Below, one piece after another: positions 36,834 to 44,671 of a stretch of DNA of 64,000 nt. Under the pieces are notes generated by a model that was not told the DNA's origin, made no database searches, and saw nothing but the letters and a program-made list of their open reading frames with translations. Within the stretch, counting starts at the first letter, position 1. Each line of letters opens with the position of its first letter. This DNA comes from Bacillus sp. AFS041924. Lineage in GTDB: Bacteria > Bacillota > Bacilli > Bacillales > Bacillaceae_G. Location of the stretch: contig NZ_NULG01000004.1 of NCBI RefSeq assembly GCF_002577195.1, positions 1 to 64,000 of the forward strand, written 5' to 3'. Made by a program: the position numbers and the translations under genes.

Positions 36834-36947
36834 TTGTATAACCTCATTGATATGGTATGAGGGTCTCTACCAGGAACCGTAAAATCCTGATTACGAAAAA
36901 GAATGTAATGTATTTACATCCTTCTTCGTAATCAGGATTTTTTTTAT
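36834..36947 (+). promoter_or_regulatory. Adenine riboswitch, pbuE type, ON switch
   Basis: A purine aptamer with P1 TTGTA/TACGA (36834-36838, 36892-36896), P2 cctcat/atgagg, L2 tgatatgg and P3 cagga/tcctg around accgtaaaa. The base that pairs with the ligand is U (36891), the adenine-type choice. The following terminator has a 17-bp stem (36881-36897 with 36925-36941) and a T-run. Its 5' arm contains P3 and P1 strands, so ligand binding should block termination. The sequence closely matches the B. subtilis pbuE leader as I recall it, but the downstream gene is a deaminase, not the PbuE efflux pump. Confidence 0.95.
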
Positions 36948-36986
36948 TTTCACTCAATTTTGAAAATCATTAAGGAGGAACAAATA

Positions 36987-38294
36987 ATGAAAACAGTCTA
37001 TATAAACGCAACAATTTTTACAATGGATAAGGAAAATCAAATTTTTGATAACGGTATGATGATTGTACAAAATCAATTAATTACTTATGTTGGAAACCAT
37101 TCCGAAGAGTTAATGAAGGATGCGGATCAAGTAGTCAATCTTCAAGGGAAATGGGTAATGCCTGGTCTTGTTAATACGCATTCTCATATTCTTATGACAC
37201 TTTTACGTGGAATTGGCGATGATATGCTACTAAAGCCTTGGCTTGAAACAAAAATATGGCCAATCGAAAGACAATATACGACTGAGATTGCTTCAGTAAG
37301 TGCACAATTAGGTATTTTAGAGATGGTAAAGTCGGGAACTACAACATTCTCTGATATGTTTAACCCTAATGGTATCAATCCAAATATTGTAATGGAGAAA
37401 ATTGGTGAAACGGGAATTCGCGGGGCATTTTCATATTCAATATTTAGCTTTGGAACAGAAGAAGAGCAAAGAATGAATCTAAAAGGTGCTGAGCAATTTT
37501 CAATTGACTACAAAAACTTTGCTAATGGCCGTTTAACAACGATGGTTGCACCGCATAGTCCATACGCTTGTACTCCTGAGGCACTTATCGAGAGTGTACG
37601 TATTGCAAAGGAAAATGACTTAATGATGCACATTCATGTATCTGAAACAGATTATGAAATTCAAGATATCCAAACTCGTTATTCGAACCGTCCTGTTGAA
37701 CATCTTCGTAAATTAGGTGTATTTGATCAGCCGACTGTCATGGCCCACGGGGTAGTACTTAATGATGAAGAAAGAGCAATCTTAAAAGAATATGATGTTC
37801 GAGTTGCTCATAATCCAATTAGTAATTTGAAATTAGGTTCTGGAGTTGCGGATGTTATTAGTTTATTAGAAGCAGGAGTAAAAGTTGGTATAGCAACAGA
37901 TAGCACAGCATCAAATAACAATCTTGATATGTTTGAAGAAGTAAGAACTGCTGCATTGCTACAAAAAGGAATGTATAAAGATGCTACGAAATTCTCAGCA
38001 CAAACTGCCCTAACTTTGGCTACTCGCGGTGGCGCAGAAGTGATCGGAATGGGTCATACTGGTTCTCTTGAAGCAAATAAGAAAGCAGACTTTATTACAA
38101 TTTATCCATTTGATAAAGAGCATTTACAACCATTAAGTAATGCTTATTCACACTTACTATACGCTGCTCGTGGTAGTGATGTATGTGATGTTTTCATTGA
38201 TGGAAAGGCAATTGTAAAAGATCGTATTTGTTTAACAATTGATGAAGAAAAGGTAATCGCCGAAGCTAATCGTTTACAAAGTAGATTTTCTTAA
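36987..38294 (+). CDS. mtaD: MTA/SAH (adenosine-type) deaminase, amidohydrolase family
   Basis: A 435-aa metal-dependent deaminase. Metal and substrate motifs match methylthioadenosine/S-adenosylhomocysteine deaminases: GLVNTHSHILMTLLRG, APHSPYACTPE, HIHVSETDYEI, VAHNPISNLKLGSG and ATDSTASNNNLDMFEE. ATG 36987 has AAGGAGGA upstream; the longer TTG frame from 36960 covers that site. The gene is preceded by an adenine riboswitch, so the true substrate may include adenine, adenosine or a related compound. It is monocistronic. The family is certain; the substrate assignment is less so. Confidence 0.85.
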   Translation: MKTVYINATIFTMDKENQIFDNGMMIVQNQLITYVGNHSEELMKDADQVVNLQGKWVMPGLVNTHSHILMTLLRGIGDDMLLKPWLETKIWPIERQYTTEIASVSAQLGILEMVKSGTTTFSDMFNPNGINPNIVMEKIGETGIRGAFSYSIFSFGTEEEQRMNLKGAEQFSIDYKNFANGRLTTMVAPHSPYACTPEALIESVRIAKENDLMMHIHVSETDYEIQDIQTRYSNRPVEHLRKLGVFDQPTVMAHGVVLNDEERAILKEYDVRVAHNPISNLKLGSGVADVISLLEAGVKVGIATDSTASNNNLDMFEEVRTAALLQKGMYKDATKFSAQTALTLATRGGAEVIGMGHTGSLEANKKADFITIYPFDKEHLQPLSNAYSHLLYAARGSDVCDVFIDGKAIVKDRICLTIDEEKVIAEANRLQSRFS

Positions 38295-38304
38295 AAAAAT
38301 ATTT

Positions 38305-38339
38305 AAAGAGCAGGAATGACAAGTTTCCTGCTCTTTTTA
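38305..38339 (+). terminator. Terminator of the deaminase gene
   Basis: aaagagcaggaa/ttcctgctcttt followed by T residues. It may also serve the convergent dinB-like gene. Confidence 0.85.
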
Positions 38340-38343
38340 TCAT

Positions 38344-38856
38344 TTAAAGATAACGTTCATTGATGATTTTTAAGTGATGTAATTCATGACCTGCAATAAT
38401 ATACGCAATAGCTCTTGGAGTTGTTGGGTGATTTAATACAGTACCCTCAAGTTCTAATGTTTCATCAGATAAATTTGCTAACAAAGATAATGTAGCATGA
38501 CGTACAGTTTCATATTCAATTAAGATTTGTTCTAGTTCGAGGCGGTTAAAATTTGCATTTTCATTATAAGCATTTTCATCAAATGATGGTAAAGGAGATT
38601 GATCTCCTCTGGCAATTGCCAATAGACGATAGCACATGATTCTCTCTGTATCTACTAAATGTCCAAGTACTTCTTTAATACTCCATTTACCTTCCGCGTA
38701 ACGATATTCAGATTTTTCTTTAGAGATTGCTTTAAAAAAGCTAATTGATTCCTCTAATTGATTCCGTAAAATATTCTGTAAGTGACCATCAGGAACTAGG
38801 CCAATATAACCTTTAAAGTGTGGGTTATATTCGTTTGATTTTGGTCTGGACAACAA
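38344..38856 (-). CDS. DinB-family (YfiT-like) protein
   Basis: A 170-aa four-helix-bundle protein. The DinB pattern WSIKEVLGHLVDTERIMCYRL and the C-terminal HELHHLKIINERYL give the three metal-binding His positions typical of the family. Some relatives are thiol (bacillithiol) transferases. TTG 38856 follows GAGGTGAT at normal spacing; the longer open frame to 39132 is not supported. Confidence 0.82.
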   Translation of the reverse strand: MLSRPKSNEYNPHFKGYIGLVPDGHLQNILRNQLEESISFFKAISKEKSEYRYAEGKWSIKEVLGHLVDTERIMCYRLLAIARGDQSPLPSFDENAYNENANFNRLELEQILIEYETVRHATLSLLANLSDETLELEGTVLNHPTTPRAIAYIIAGHELHHLKIINERYL

Positions 38857-38968
38857 ATTAATCACCTCAAAGTTTTTATTTAAAATCAACAATGATAGTA
38901 CAATAAGCAAATTATACCTTATTATGGAATTACAAGTTTGAAAAATTAAAATATTAAGGGTAATTGAT

Positions 38969-39085
38969 ATGAATAATGAGCTGATGCAGCATGGTAAGCA
39001 ATTCGCAAAATATGAATGTAAAAATTCTAGTGGATTATATGAGAGAAACCGAAGGCCATGGGAAATGGTTTTAGTAGGAAAGTAA
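38969..39085 (+). CDS. Possible 38-aa small ORF
   Basis: It starts at ATG 38969 with AAGGG about 9 nt upstream and stops at 39085, 27 nt before fosB. The product is basic and aromatic-rich and matches nothing I know. It could be a leader peptide or a gene fragment. Confidence 0.3.
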   Translation: MNNELMQHGKQFAKYECKNSSGLYERNRRPWEMVLVGK

Positions 39086-39112
39086 ATAAAAACGATGAAA
39101 AGAGGTAGTGAA

Positions 39113-39535
39113 ATGGAGATTAAAGGAATCAATCATTTGTTGTTTTCTGTATCTAATCTTGAAAGATCGGTCGATTTCTATCGGAGTGTATTTGATGCAA
39201 CTCTATTAGTGAAAGGTAGAACAACAGCATATTTTGATTTAAATGGAATCTGGCTTGCTTTAAATGAAGAGAAGAATATACCTAGAAATGAAATTCATCA
39301 ATCGTACACTCATATGGCTTTTACAATTGATGAAGTTGACTTCGAAAATATGTACGCTAAATTAATAGAACTTAAGGTAAATATATTGAATGGTCGAAAA
39401 AGAGATCAACGAGATAAACAATCAATTTATTTTACTGATCCTGATGGACATAAATTTGAATTTCATACAGGGACTTTACAAGATCGAATTAATTATTATA
39501 AGCAAACAAAACCACATATGGATTTTTTCGATTAA
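39113..39535 (+). CDS. fosB: Metallothiol transferase FosB (fosfomycin resistance)
   Basis: It opens the fosfomycin epoxide with bacillithiol. The protein is 140 aa of the vicinal oxygen chelate fold. Metal ligands His8 (INHLLF), His67 (SYTHMAF) and Glu116 (HKFEFH) are in place, and the C-terminus [15 protein letters not shown] is characteristic. ATG 39113 is chosen over an in-frame ATG at 39095 because AGAGG lies between them. Chromosomal fosB is common in Bacillus and is intrinsic. Confidence 0.93.
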   Translation: MEIKGINHLLFSVSNLERSVDFYRSVFDATLLVKGRTTAYFDLNGIWLALNEEKNIPRNEIHQSYTHMAFTIDEVDFENMYAKLIELKVNILNGRKRDQRDKQSIYFTDPDGHKFEFHTGTLQDRINYYKQTKPHMDFFD

Positions 39536-39570
39536 TTGGTAAGTAGAAAGTTTCGTTAAACTTTCTTTGA

Positions 39571-39598
39571 AAAATATCTTGAATTAAAGATATTTTTT
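39571..39598 (+). terminator. Terminator-like hairpin after fosB, also an operator candidate
   Basis: ATATCTT-gaatta-AAGATAT (39574-39593), flanked by A and T runs. The same 20-mer with two changes occurs at 39693-39712, so it may be a regulator site rather than, or in addition to, a terminator. A second hairpin, agaaagttt/aaactttct, lies at 39545-39566. Confidence 0.55.
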
Positions 39599-39692
39599 GA
39601 TACAATATAAGTAAGAGTTAGGCTAACTTATTTTTACAAATAACAAGTTTAGTGTAGAAAATGATTAAATAAGCGCGTGTGTTTTTGATTAT

Positions 39693-39712
39693 ATATCTCG
39701 AATTAAAGATAA
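39693..39712 (+). promoter_or_regulatory. MhqR-like operator upstream of pirin
   Basis: ATATCTCGAATTAAAGATAA, an imperfect palindrome with the TATCTCGAAT core I associate with MhqR boxes. A further half-site, AATTCGAGA, occurs near 39773-39782. It probably controls the pirin-osmC unit. Confidence 0.45.
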
Positions 39713-39864
39713 TATATTTAATTTATTTTTTAAAATTAGGCTCTATTAATATTAATTGTTGATTTTAGTTAAATTCGAGACTAATTGAAATGGAAAGGGA
39801 AGTACCTGGAATGGAAAATCAACATTCTTTTTTAACAGAGCCAAAAATTAAAGGAGCGATAAAT

Positions 39865-40560
39865 ATGTTCGAAAAAATCATTAGTAAACAATTAGGTCTC
39901 GCTGATCACGGCTGGTTAAATACAATTCATCATTTTTCATTTGCAAATTATTATGATCCTAACAATATGAATTTTGGCGTACTAAGAGTATTAAATGATG
40001 ATTTTATAAAACCTCACAGAGGATTTGGTACTCATCCACATAATGATATGGAAATTATAACGTATGTCATAAAAGGGAAATTAACTCACGCCGATAGTAT
40101 GGGAAATCAACATGAAATTGGACGTGGTGATGTTCAATACATGAGTGCAGGAACTGGTGTGTATCACAGTGAGCACAATTTAGGTAAGGATTCACTACGA
40201 TTAATTCAATTATGGATTATTCCTGACAAAGCAGGTCATACTCCAAATTACGGTGACTTAGTGTCAGATTGGGAAGAAAGAGAAGGAAAATGGTATCATA
40301 TGGTATCTCCAGTTGATGGAAATGCCCCAATTAAAATTCACCAAGATGCAAATATTTACTCCCTTGCATTAAATGAGAATGAAGAAATTTCTTTTGAAAT
40401 GAAAAAAGATCGCCAAGCGTATTTAGTCTTATTAGAAGGAAATGCAGTTGTGAATGGAGAACTATTGGAAGCTAGTGATGCTGCGAAAATCATTGAAGAA
40501 GATATAAAAATTAAATCAAAAGATTTTTCACATTATTTAGTAGTAGAAATGAAAAAATAA
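39865..40560 (+). CDS. Pirin-family protein
   Basis: A 231-aa bicupin. The first cupin holds the metal site: GFGTHPHNDMEIITYVIKG and the later YMSAGTGVYHSEHN. Pirins of this length often have quercetin 2,3-dioxygenase activity. ATG 39865 has AAAGGAGCG upstream; the frame is open to ATG 39790 but the extra 25 residues do not look like pirin. It is followed 40 nt later by an OsmC-type gene, with which it forms a likely stress operon. Confidence 0.88.
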   Translation: MFEKIISKQLGLADHGWLNTIHHFSFANYYDPNNMNFGVLRVLNDDFIKPHRGFGTHPHNDMEIITYVIKGKLTHADSMGNQHEIGRGDVQYMSAGTGVYHSEHNLGKDSLRLIQLWIIPDKAGHTPNYGDLVSDWEEREGKWYHMVSPVDGNAPIKIHQDANIYSLALNENEEISFEMKKDRQAYLVLLEGNAVVNGELLEASDAAKIIEEDIKIKSKDFSHYLVVEMKK

Positions 40561-40600
40561 GATCGATGTAACAATCTAAGTTTTGGAGGGGAAGTATCTG

Positions 40601-41026
40601 ATGAAAACAAGTATTAAATGGGACGGTAAATTAGCCTTTTCAGGAATTGCACCATCTGGACATGAAATCAAAATGGATACTGCTGAGTCATTAGGTGGAG
40701 AGAATAGTGCACCTACACCAGTTGAACTATTAATTAATGCAGTTGCAGGATGTACAGCGATTGATATCGTATTAATCCTTGAAAAAATGAGATTAAAACT
40801 AACTTCATTCGAAATTGAGGTAGATGGAAAGAGAGCTGAGGAGCATCCTAAACGATTTACTGACATTCATTTGCACTATATTTTAGGTGGAGAATTAGAT
40901 ACAGAAAAAGTTAGAAAAGCAATCAAATTATCTAAGGATAAATATTGTTCAGTCGCTCATTCATTGAACGCTAATATTACGGCAAGCTTTACTATGAATG
41001 GAACGAAGGATGAGGAAATTCTTTAA
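40601..41026 (+). CDS. OsmC-family protein
   Basis: A 141-aa OsmC/Ohr-like protein. The two peroxidatic-type Cys are in AVAGCTAID and DKYCSVAH. The N-terminal part is closer to YhfA-like OsmC than to Ohr. ATG 40601 has GGAGGGG upstream; the TTG at 40583 is that site itself. It is expected to reduce organic hydroperoxides. Confidence 0.87.
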   Translation: MKTSIKWDGKLAFSGIAPSGHEIKMDTAESLGGENSAPTPVELLINAVAGCTAIDIVLILEKMRLKLTSFEIEVDGKRAEEHPKRFTDIHLHYILGGELDTEKVRKAIKLSKDKYCSVAHSLNANITASFTMNGTKDEEIL

Positions 41027-41035
41027 AATTGATAG

Positions 41036-41065
41036 TAGCTGTCTCCTTTTAGGCAGCTTTTTTTG
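41036..41065 (+). terminator. Terminator after the OsmC gene
   Basis: agctgtct/aggcagct (one G-U pair) followed by a T-run. Confidence 0.8.
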
Positions 41066-41122
41066 ATTAGATAAGTTATTTTGTGTACTTTGTTCGTTAG
41101 GTTGTTTAGATCGATTTTTAAA

Positions 41123-41243
41123 TGGCTTCTACGTTGAAAAATGCTGGCTCAAAATTGAAAAGCACGAATACTTTGTGAACTTGGCTTTATTATCGCCAAA
41201 GTGGCTTAATTATCGATAAAACTGGCTCAATTAACAGCTAATT
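41123..41243. repeat. Degenerate 20-22-nt tandem array with TGGCT core
   Basis: TGGCT recurs at 41123, 41145, 41182, 41202 and 41223. The last three units read tggctttattatcg, tggcttaattatcg and tggctcaattaaca, each followed by an A-rich end. It fills the gap between the terminators of the convergent OsmC and speE genes. Confidence 0.6.
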
Positions 41244-41250
41244 CGCCCAA

Positions 41251-41281
41251 AAAACCAGCAAAAAATTTCTTTGCTGGTTTT
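41251..41281 (-). terminator. Terminator of the polyamine operon
   Basis: aaaaccagcaaa/tttgctggtttt, placed just after the spermidine synthase stop. Confidence 0.88.
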
Positions 41282-41287
41282 CTTCAT

Positions 41288-43618
41288 TTACTCTTCGTTA
41301 TCCAATTGTTTCTTAACATATGTAGGAAGCATAAAGCATCCAACATGTAAGTCTGTATTGTAATACTTTGTTTGGATGCCAAGCTTATTCCATTCTTCAG
41401 CTTTAATGTCTTTAATAGGGTCGTATTTTTTTGAAGCAAACCCGAATAACCAATGTCCAGATGGGTAAGTTGGCATATGGAATTGATATACTCTTGAAAT
41501 AGGGAATGTTTCTTTTATTTTAGAGTGAGCTCGTTTCATTTCATGTGCGTAACTAGCGTAGTATGGGCTTTCGTGTTGATTAATTAGTATACCTTCTTCA
41601 CTTAATACACGTTTACAGTTGTTATAAAATGCAACTGTAAATAGTCCTTCTCCTGGTCCAATTGGATCGGTTGAGTCTACCAAAATCAGATCATAATAAC
41701 CTTCATCAGCTTCTTGGACGAACTTAAGACCGTCTTCGAAATATAAGGTTAATCGGTCATCTTGATCTAATTTTGAAGCCGTTAATGGTAAGTATTGCTG
41801 ACATAGTCTTACTACTCGCTCGTCAATTTCGACCATATCAACAACATCCACATTTGGATAGCGCAACACTTCACGAGCAGTACCGCCGTCGCCGCCTCCG
41901 ATAATTAATACTTTTTTAATTTGTGGATTAACAGCCATTGATACATGTGTAATCATATCATGGTAGATAAATTCATCCTTTTCAGTAACCATCATGTATC
42001 CATCAAGTGTAAAGAATGTTCCAAATGTTTCGCTTCGAAAAAAATCGATTTGTTGAAATTCGCTTTTTTCAGAATGGATATGTTCCTGAACTTTTATGGA
42101 GAACTTTGTATCTTCTTGATGGTTCTCTGTATACCATAAATCCATTAAATTTTCCTCCAAACTTCGGTCGACGACTTTGATTACATAAGGATCATCATCA
42201 TCGTTGATAGTGATCGTACCTTCTTCCTTTAAATAAAGATAATGTTTAATTAATTCGGTTGAAATTAGTTCACCGGGTATACATAGAGGGATACCAGGAG
42301 GGTAAATCATAATGGATTCACCACTTATTAGGCCGCTAGCATCATGAATTGAAATTATCCGTTTTGGATGATAGAACGCTTCCCTTGGTGTCATAACCAT
42401 TTTAGGATTTTTTAATGCAACACTAATATCATTCTCAAGCTTAGGCAGCTTACCGTAATGTCGGTCACTAATGTCTCTTAGTGCATTAATTAATGTTCGA
42501 ATCGTATCTTCATTATCACCTAGTGAAATTATTGCTAAAATGACATTAGGTTCTGCAAGTTCGATTTGAATTTTATATTCCTCGGCAAGCATATCATATA
42601 CTTTAAATCCGGACAGTCCTAAATCTGAAACTTTTACAACTAGCTTTAACTCGTCGTAATCGTAAACACCAATACCATTCCGATATGAATCTCGAGTTAT
42701 GCATTTTAATCCTTTAATGCCGTTAATTTCTTCTTTAGCTTTCTTCGTTAAATTTAGTAATTTTTCAAACCGCTCCTGACCTTCTACAACTAGTTTTTTT
42801 CTTGCAACATCGATTGAACACATGAGTAGATAGGAGGCAGAAGTTGTTTGAAATAAATTAATTGTAGATCGTACCCTATTTTTTGTAATGATTCCGTCAT
42901 TATGTAATAGAACTGACGCCTGTGTTAAAGCACCGCCAGTTTTATGCAAACTAAGGGTCACAAGGTCAGCACCAAGAAGGGCAGCGTTACTTGGTAAATC
43001 AGGATGGAACGAAAAGTGAGCACCATGGGCTTGGTCTACTAAAATAGGGATACCCCGTGAGTGACCGATGTCGATAATTTGTTTTAAATCCGAGGTTGCT
43101 CCAAAATAAGTTGGATTGATTATCAAGATGGCTTTGACATCTGAATTTAAATCTAAGGCATGTAGAACAGATTTTACAGAAACGCCATTTACGATTCCAT
43201 ACTCATAATCGATTTCTGGTTCGATAAAAACTGGTTTAGCGCCTGCTAAGATTAACGCATTTATAGCAGATTTATGTACATTCCTCGGTAAGAGAACTTT
43301 ATCCCCATGTTCAAGGGCGCTCATTATCATATATTGAACACCAGAAGTCGAACCATTTACCAACATATATGCATGATCCGAATGAAAGGCATCTGCTATT
43401 AGCGTTTCGGCTTCTTGGATTACACCAGTTGGATGCGATAAGTTATCAACACGCTTTGAAGAATTAACATCCATTTTAAGAGCCATTTCACTCCAAAGTT
43501 CTCTTAATTCTTCGAGTGAATTTCCTCTTTTATGCCCGGGAACATCAAAACTCGTTATATCTTCCTTAGCATATCGGACTAATTCAGTTAGAAGCGGTGT
43601 TTTACTGTGATCCATCAT
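41288..43618 (-). CDS. speA-speE: Fused Orn/Lys/Arg decarboxylase (SpeA type) and spermidine synthase
   Basis: One 776-codon frame encodes two full enzymes. Residues 1-491 are an AAT-fold PLP decarboxylase like B. subtilis arginine decarboxylase (490 aa), with [10 protein letters not shown] (Asp195, His198) and the PLP Lys226 in LHKTGG. Residues 492-776 are spermidine synthase, with [12 protein letters not shown] (574-585), the acidic EIDE (597-600) and DSTDP (648-652). No stop separates them. At the joint (42143-42158) the frame carries GGAGG, 8 nt and ATG, an intact ribosome site for free SpeE. The upstream gene speD overlaps by 4 nt. The pathway would be arginine to agmatine, and putrescine plus decarboxylated SAM to spermidine. 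Substrate preference of the decarboxylase (Arg, Lys or Orn) is inferred. Confidence 0.93.
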   Translation of the reverse strand: MMDHSKTPLLTELVRYAKEDITSFDVPGHKRGNSLEELRELWSEMALKMDVNSSKRVDNLSHPTGVIQEAETLIADAFHSDHAYMLVNGSTSGVQYMIMSALEHGDKVLLPRNVHKSAINALILAGAKPVFIEPEIDYEYGIVNGVSVKSVLHALDLNSDVKAILIINPTYFGATSDLKQIIDIGHSRGIPILVDQAHGAHFSFHPDLPSNAALLGADLVTLSLHKTGGALTQASVLLHNDGIITKNRVRSTINLFQTTSASYLLMCSIDVARKKLVVEGQERFEKLLNLTKKAKEEINGIKGLKCITRDSYRNGIGVYDYDELKLVVKVSDLGLSGFKVYDMLAEEYKIQIELAEPNVILAIISLGDNEDTIRTLINALRDISDRHYGKLPKLENDISVALKNPKMVMTPREAFYHPKRIISIHDASGLISGESIMIYPPGIPLCIPGELISTELIKHYLYLKEEGTITINDDDDPYVIKVVDRSLEENLMDLWYTENHQEDTKFSIKVQEHIHSEKSEFQQIDFFRSETFGTFFTLDGYMMVTEKDEFIYHDMITHVSMAVNPQIKKVLIIGGGDGGTAREVLRYPNVDVVDMVEIDERVVRLCQQYLPLTASKLDQDDRLTLYFEDGLKFVQEADEGYYDLILVDSTDPIGPGEGLFTVAFYNNCKRVLSEEGILINQHESPYYASYAHEMKRAHSKIKETFPISRVYQFHMPTYPSGHWLFGFASKKYDPIKDIKAEEWNKLGIQTKYYNTDLHVGCFMLPTYVKKQLDNEE
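42143..42158 (-). promoter_or_regulatory. Internal ribosome site at the SpeA-SpeE joint
   Basis: On the minus strand GGAGG (42158-42154) stands 8 nt before ATG (42145-42143), which begins MDLWYTENH, the usual SpeE N-terminus. Free SpeE of 285 aa could be made from it besides the fusion. Confidence 0.7.
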
Positions 43619-44451
43619 CCATCAATATCCTCCACATCAGGACCATTCCAGAGGTTTTTTCCATAAAAGATTTCATCCATTTCATACTTTACTTTTTCTT
43701 CTATTTCCCTAATTTCATCTTTGTCTAATTTTTCTTTTGTGTAGCCAAAGAGATAGTTATCTAAATTAAATTGTTTCAACTTGCATTTCGTATGAAAAAT
43801 ATTTTCTTGAAACACATTCACATCAATCATTTGATACATATCCTTTATTTTTTGAGGAATGTAATTTTGGATTGAGTTAATATCATGATCAATAAATAAT
43901 TTATAACCACTAACATCACGAGTAAATCCACGTACACGATAATCAATTGTCATAATATCAGCATCAAATTGATGAATTAAATAGTTTAATGCTTTTAGAG
44001 GAGAAATTTCTCCGCATGTAGATACATCAATATCTGCTCTAAACGTACTAATTCCATCATCTGGATGATATTCTGGGTAGGTATGGACAGTAATATGACT
44101 TTTATCCAATGCTGCTACAACTAACTCCGGCAATGGACCAGGTGATTCGGAAAAGGTTTCAGAGGACGGATTATCAACTGGACCTTCTGAAACGAGAATG
44201 GTAACACTTGCCCCTTGAGGATCATAATCTTGTTTTGCAATATTTAAGATGTGTGCTCCAATTATATGTGTAACTTCAGTTAAAATTTTTGTTAAACGGT
44301 CAGCGTTGTACTGGTCGTCGATATACTGAATATATGCTTCACGTTCTTCTTTTGTTTTTGTAAAGCAAATATCATACATATTAAAACTTAATGATTTCGT
44401 TAAGTTATTAAAACCATATAATTGAAAATTATTTGACGATGAAATATTCAT
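43615..44451 (-). CDS. speD: S-adenosylmethionine decarboxylase proenzyme, long (class 1A) type
   Basis: It provides decarboxylated SAM for SpeE. The protein is 278 aa, close to E. coli SpeD (264 aa) and unlike the 126-aa B. subtilis enzyme. The self-cleavage site is Lys117-Ser118 ([12 protein letters not shown]), which yields the pyruvoyl group. [11 protein letters not shown] and [12 protein letters not shown] match E. coli SpeD closely. AGGAGG precedes the ATG. The stop overlaps the ATG of the fused speA-speE frame. Confidence 0.95.
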   Translation of the reverse strand: MNISSSNNFQLYGFNNLTKSLSFNMYDICFTKTKEEREAYIQYIDDQYNADRLTKILTEVTHIIGAHILNIAKQDYDPQGASVTILVSEGPVDNPSSETFSESPGPLPELVVAALDKSHITVHTYPEYHPDDGISTFRADIDVSTCGEISPLKALNYLIHQFDADIMTIDYRVRGFTRDVSGYKLFIDHDINSIQNYIPQKIKDMYQMIDVNVFQENIFHTKCKLKQFNLDNYLFGYTKEKLDKDEIREIEEKVKYEMDEIFYGKNLWNGPDVEDIDG

Positions 44452-44499
44452 CTATTGTCCTCCTAGTTTTTACAAAGTGAAAATATACGTACGAAAAGT

Positions 44500-44527
44500 A
44501 AAAGCGACTTTACAGATAGTCGCTTTT
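44500..44527 (-). promoter_or_regulatory. Hairpin in the speD upstream region
   Basis: Perfect 10-bp arms AAAAGCGACT and AGTCGCTTTT lie 50-75 nt before speD. A possible -35 (TTGACT, minus strand 44539-44534) is just upstream. It may be an attenuator or an operator; it is not the terminator of the upstream gene, which has its own. Confidence 0.45.
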
Positions 44528-44642
44528 GTAACTAGTCAATATGTATTGTTTGTTTTTGAATTATTCATTATTCACATAAGTTGATGATTAAAGAGATACT
44601 TAAACATAAAGTATTTTAATTTTTTTATTTAAAATATTCAGA

Positions 44643-44671
44643 AAAAAAAGCCTGAAAAGTTCTCAGGCCTT
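44643..44671 (-). terminator. Terminator of the glycosyltransferase operon
   Basis: On the minus strand, gcctgagaacttttcaggc is followed by eight T. It overlaps the end of the gene. Confidence 0.85.

Noticed and set aside
38857-39132. N-terminal extension of the DinB protein
   Set aside because: Hydrophobic low-complexity translation of intergenic DNA; GAGGTGAT plus TTG 38856 is the proper start.
41945-42139. 64-codon plus-strand frame inside the fused gene
   Set aside because: Antisense to the conserved SpeE N-terminal region.
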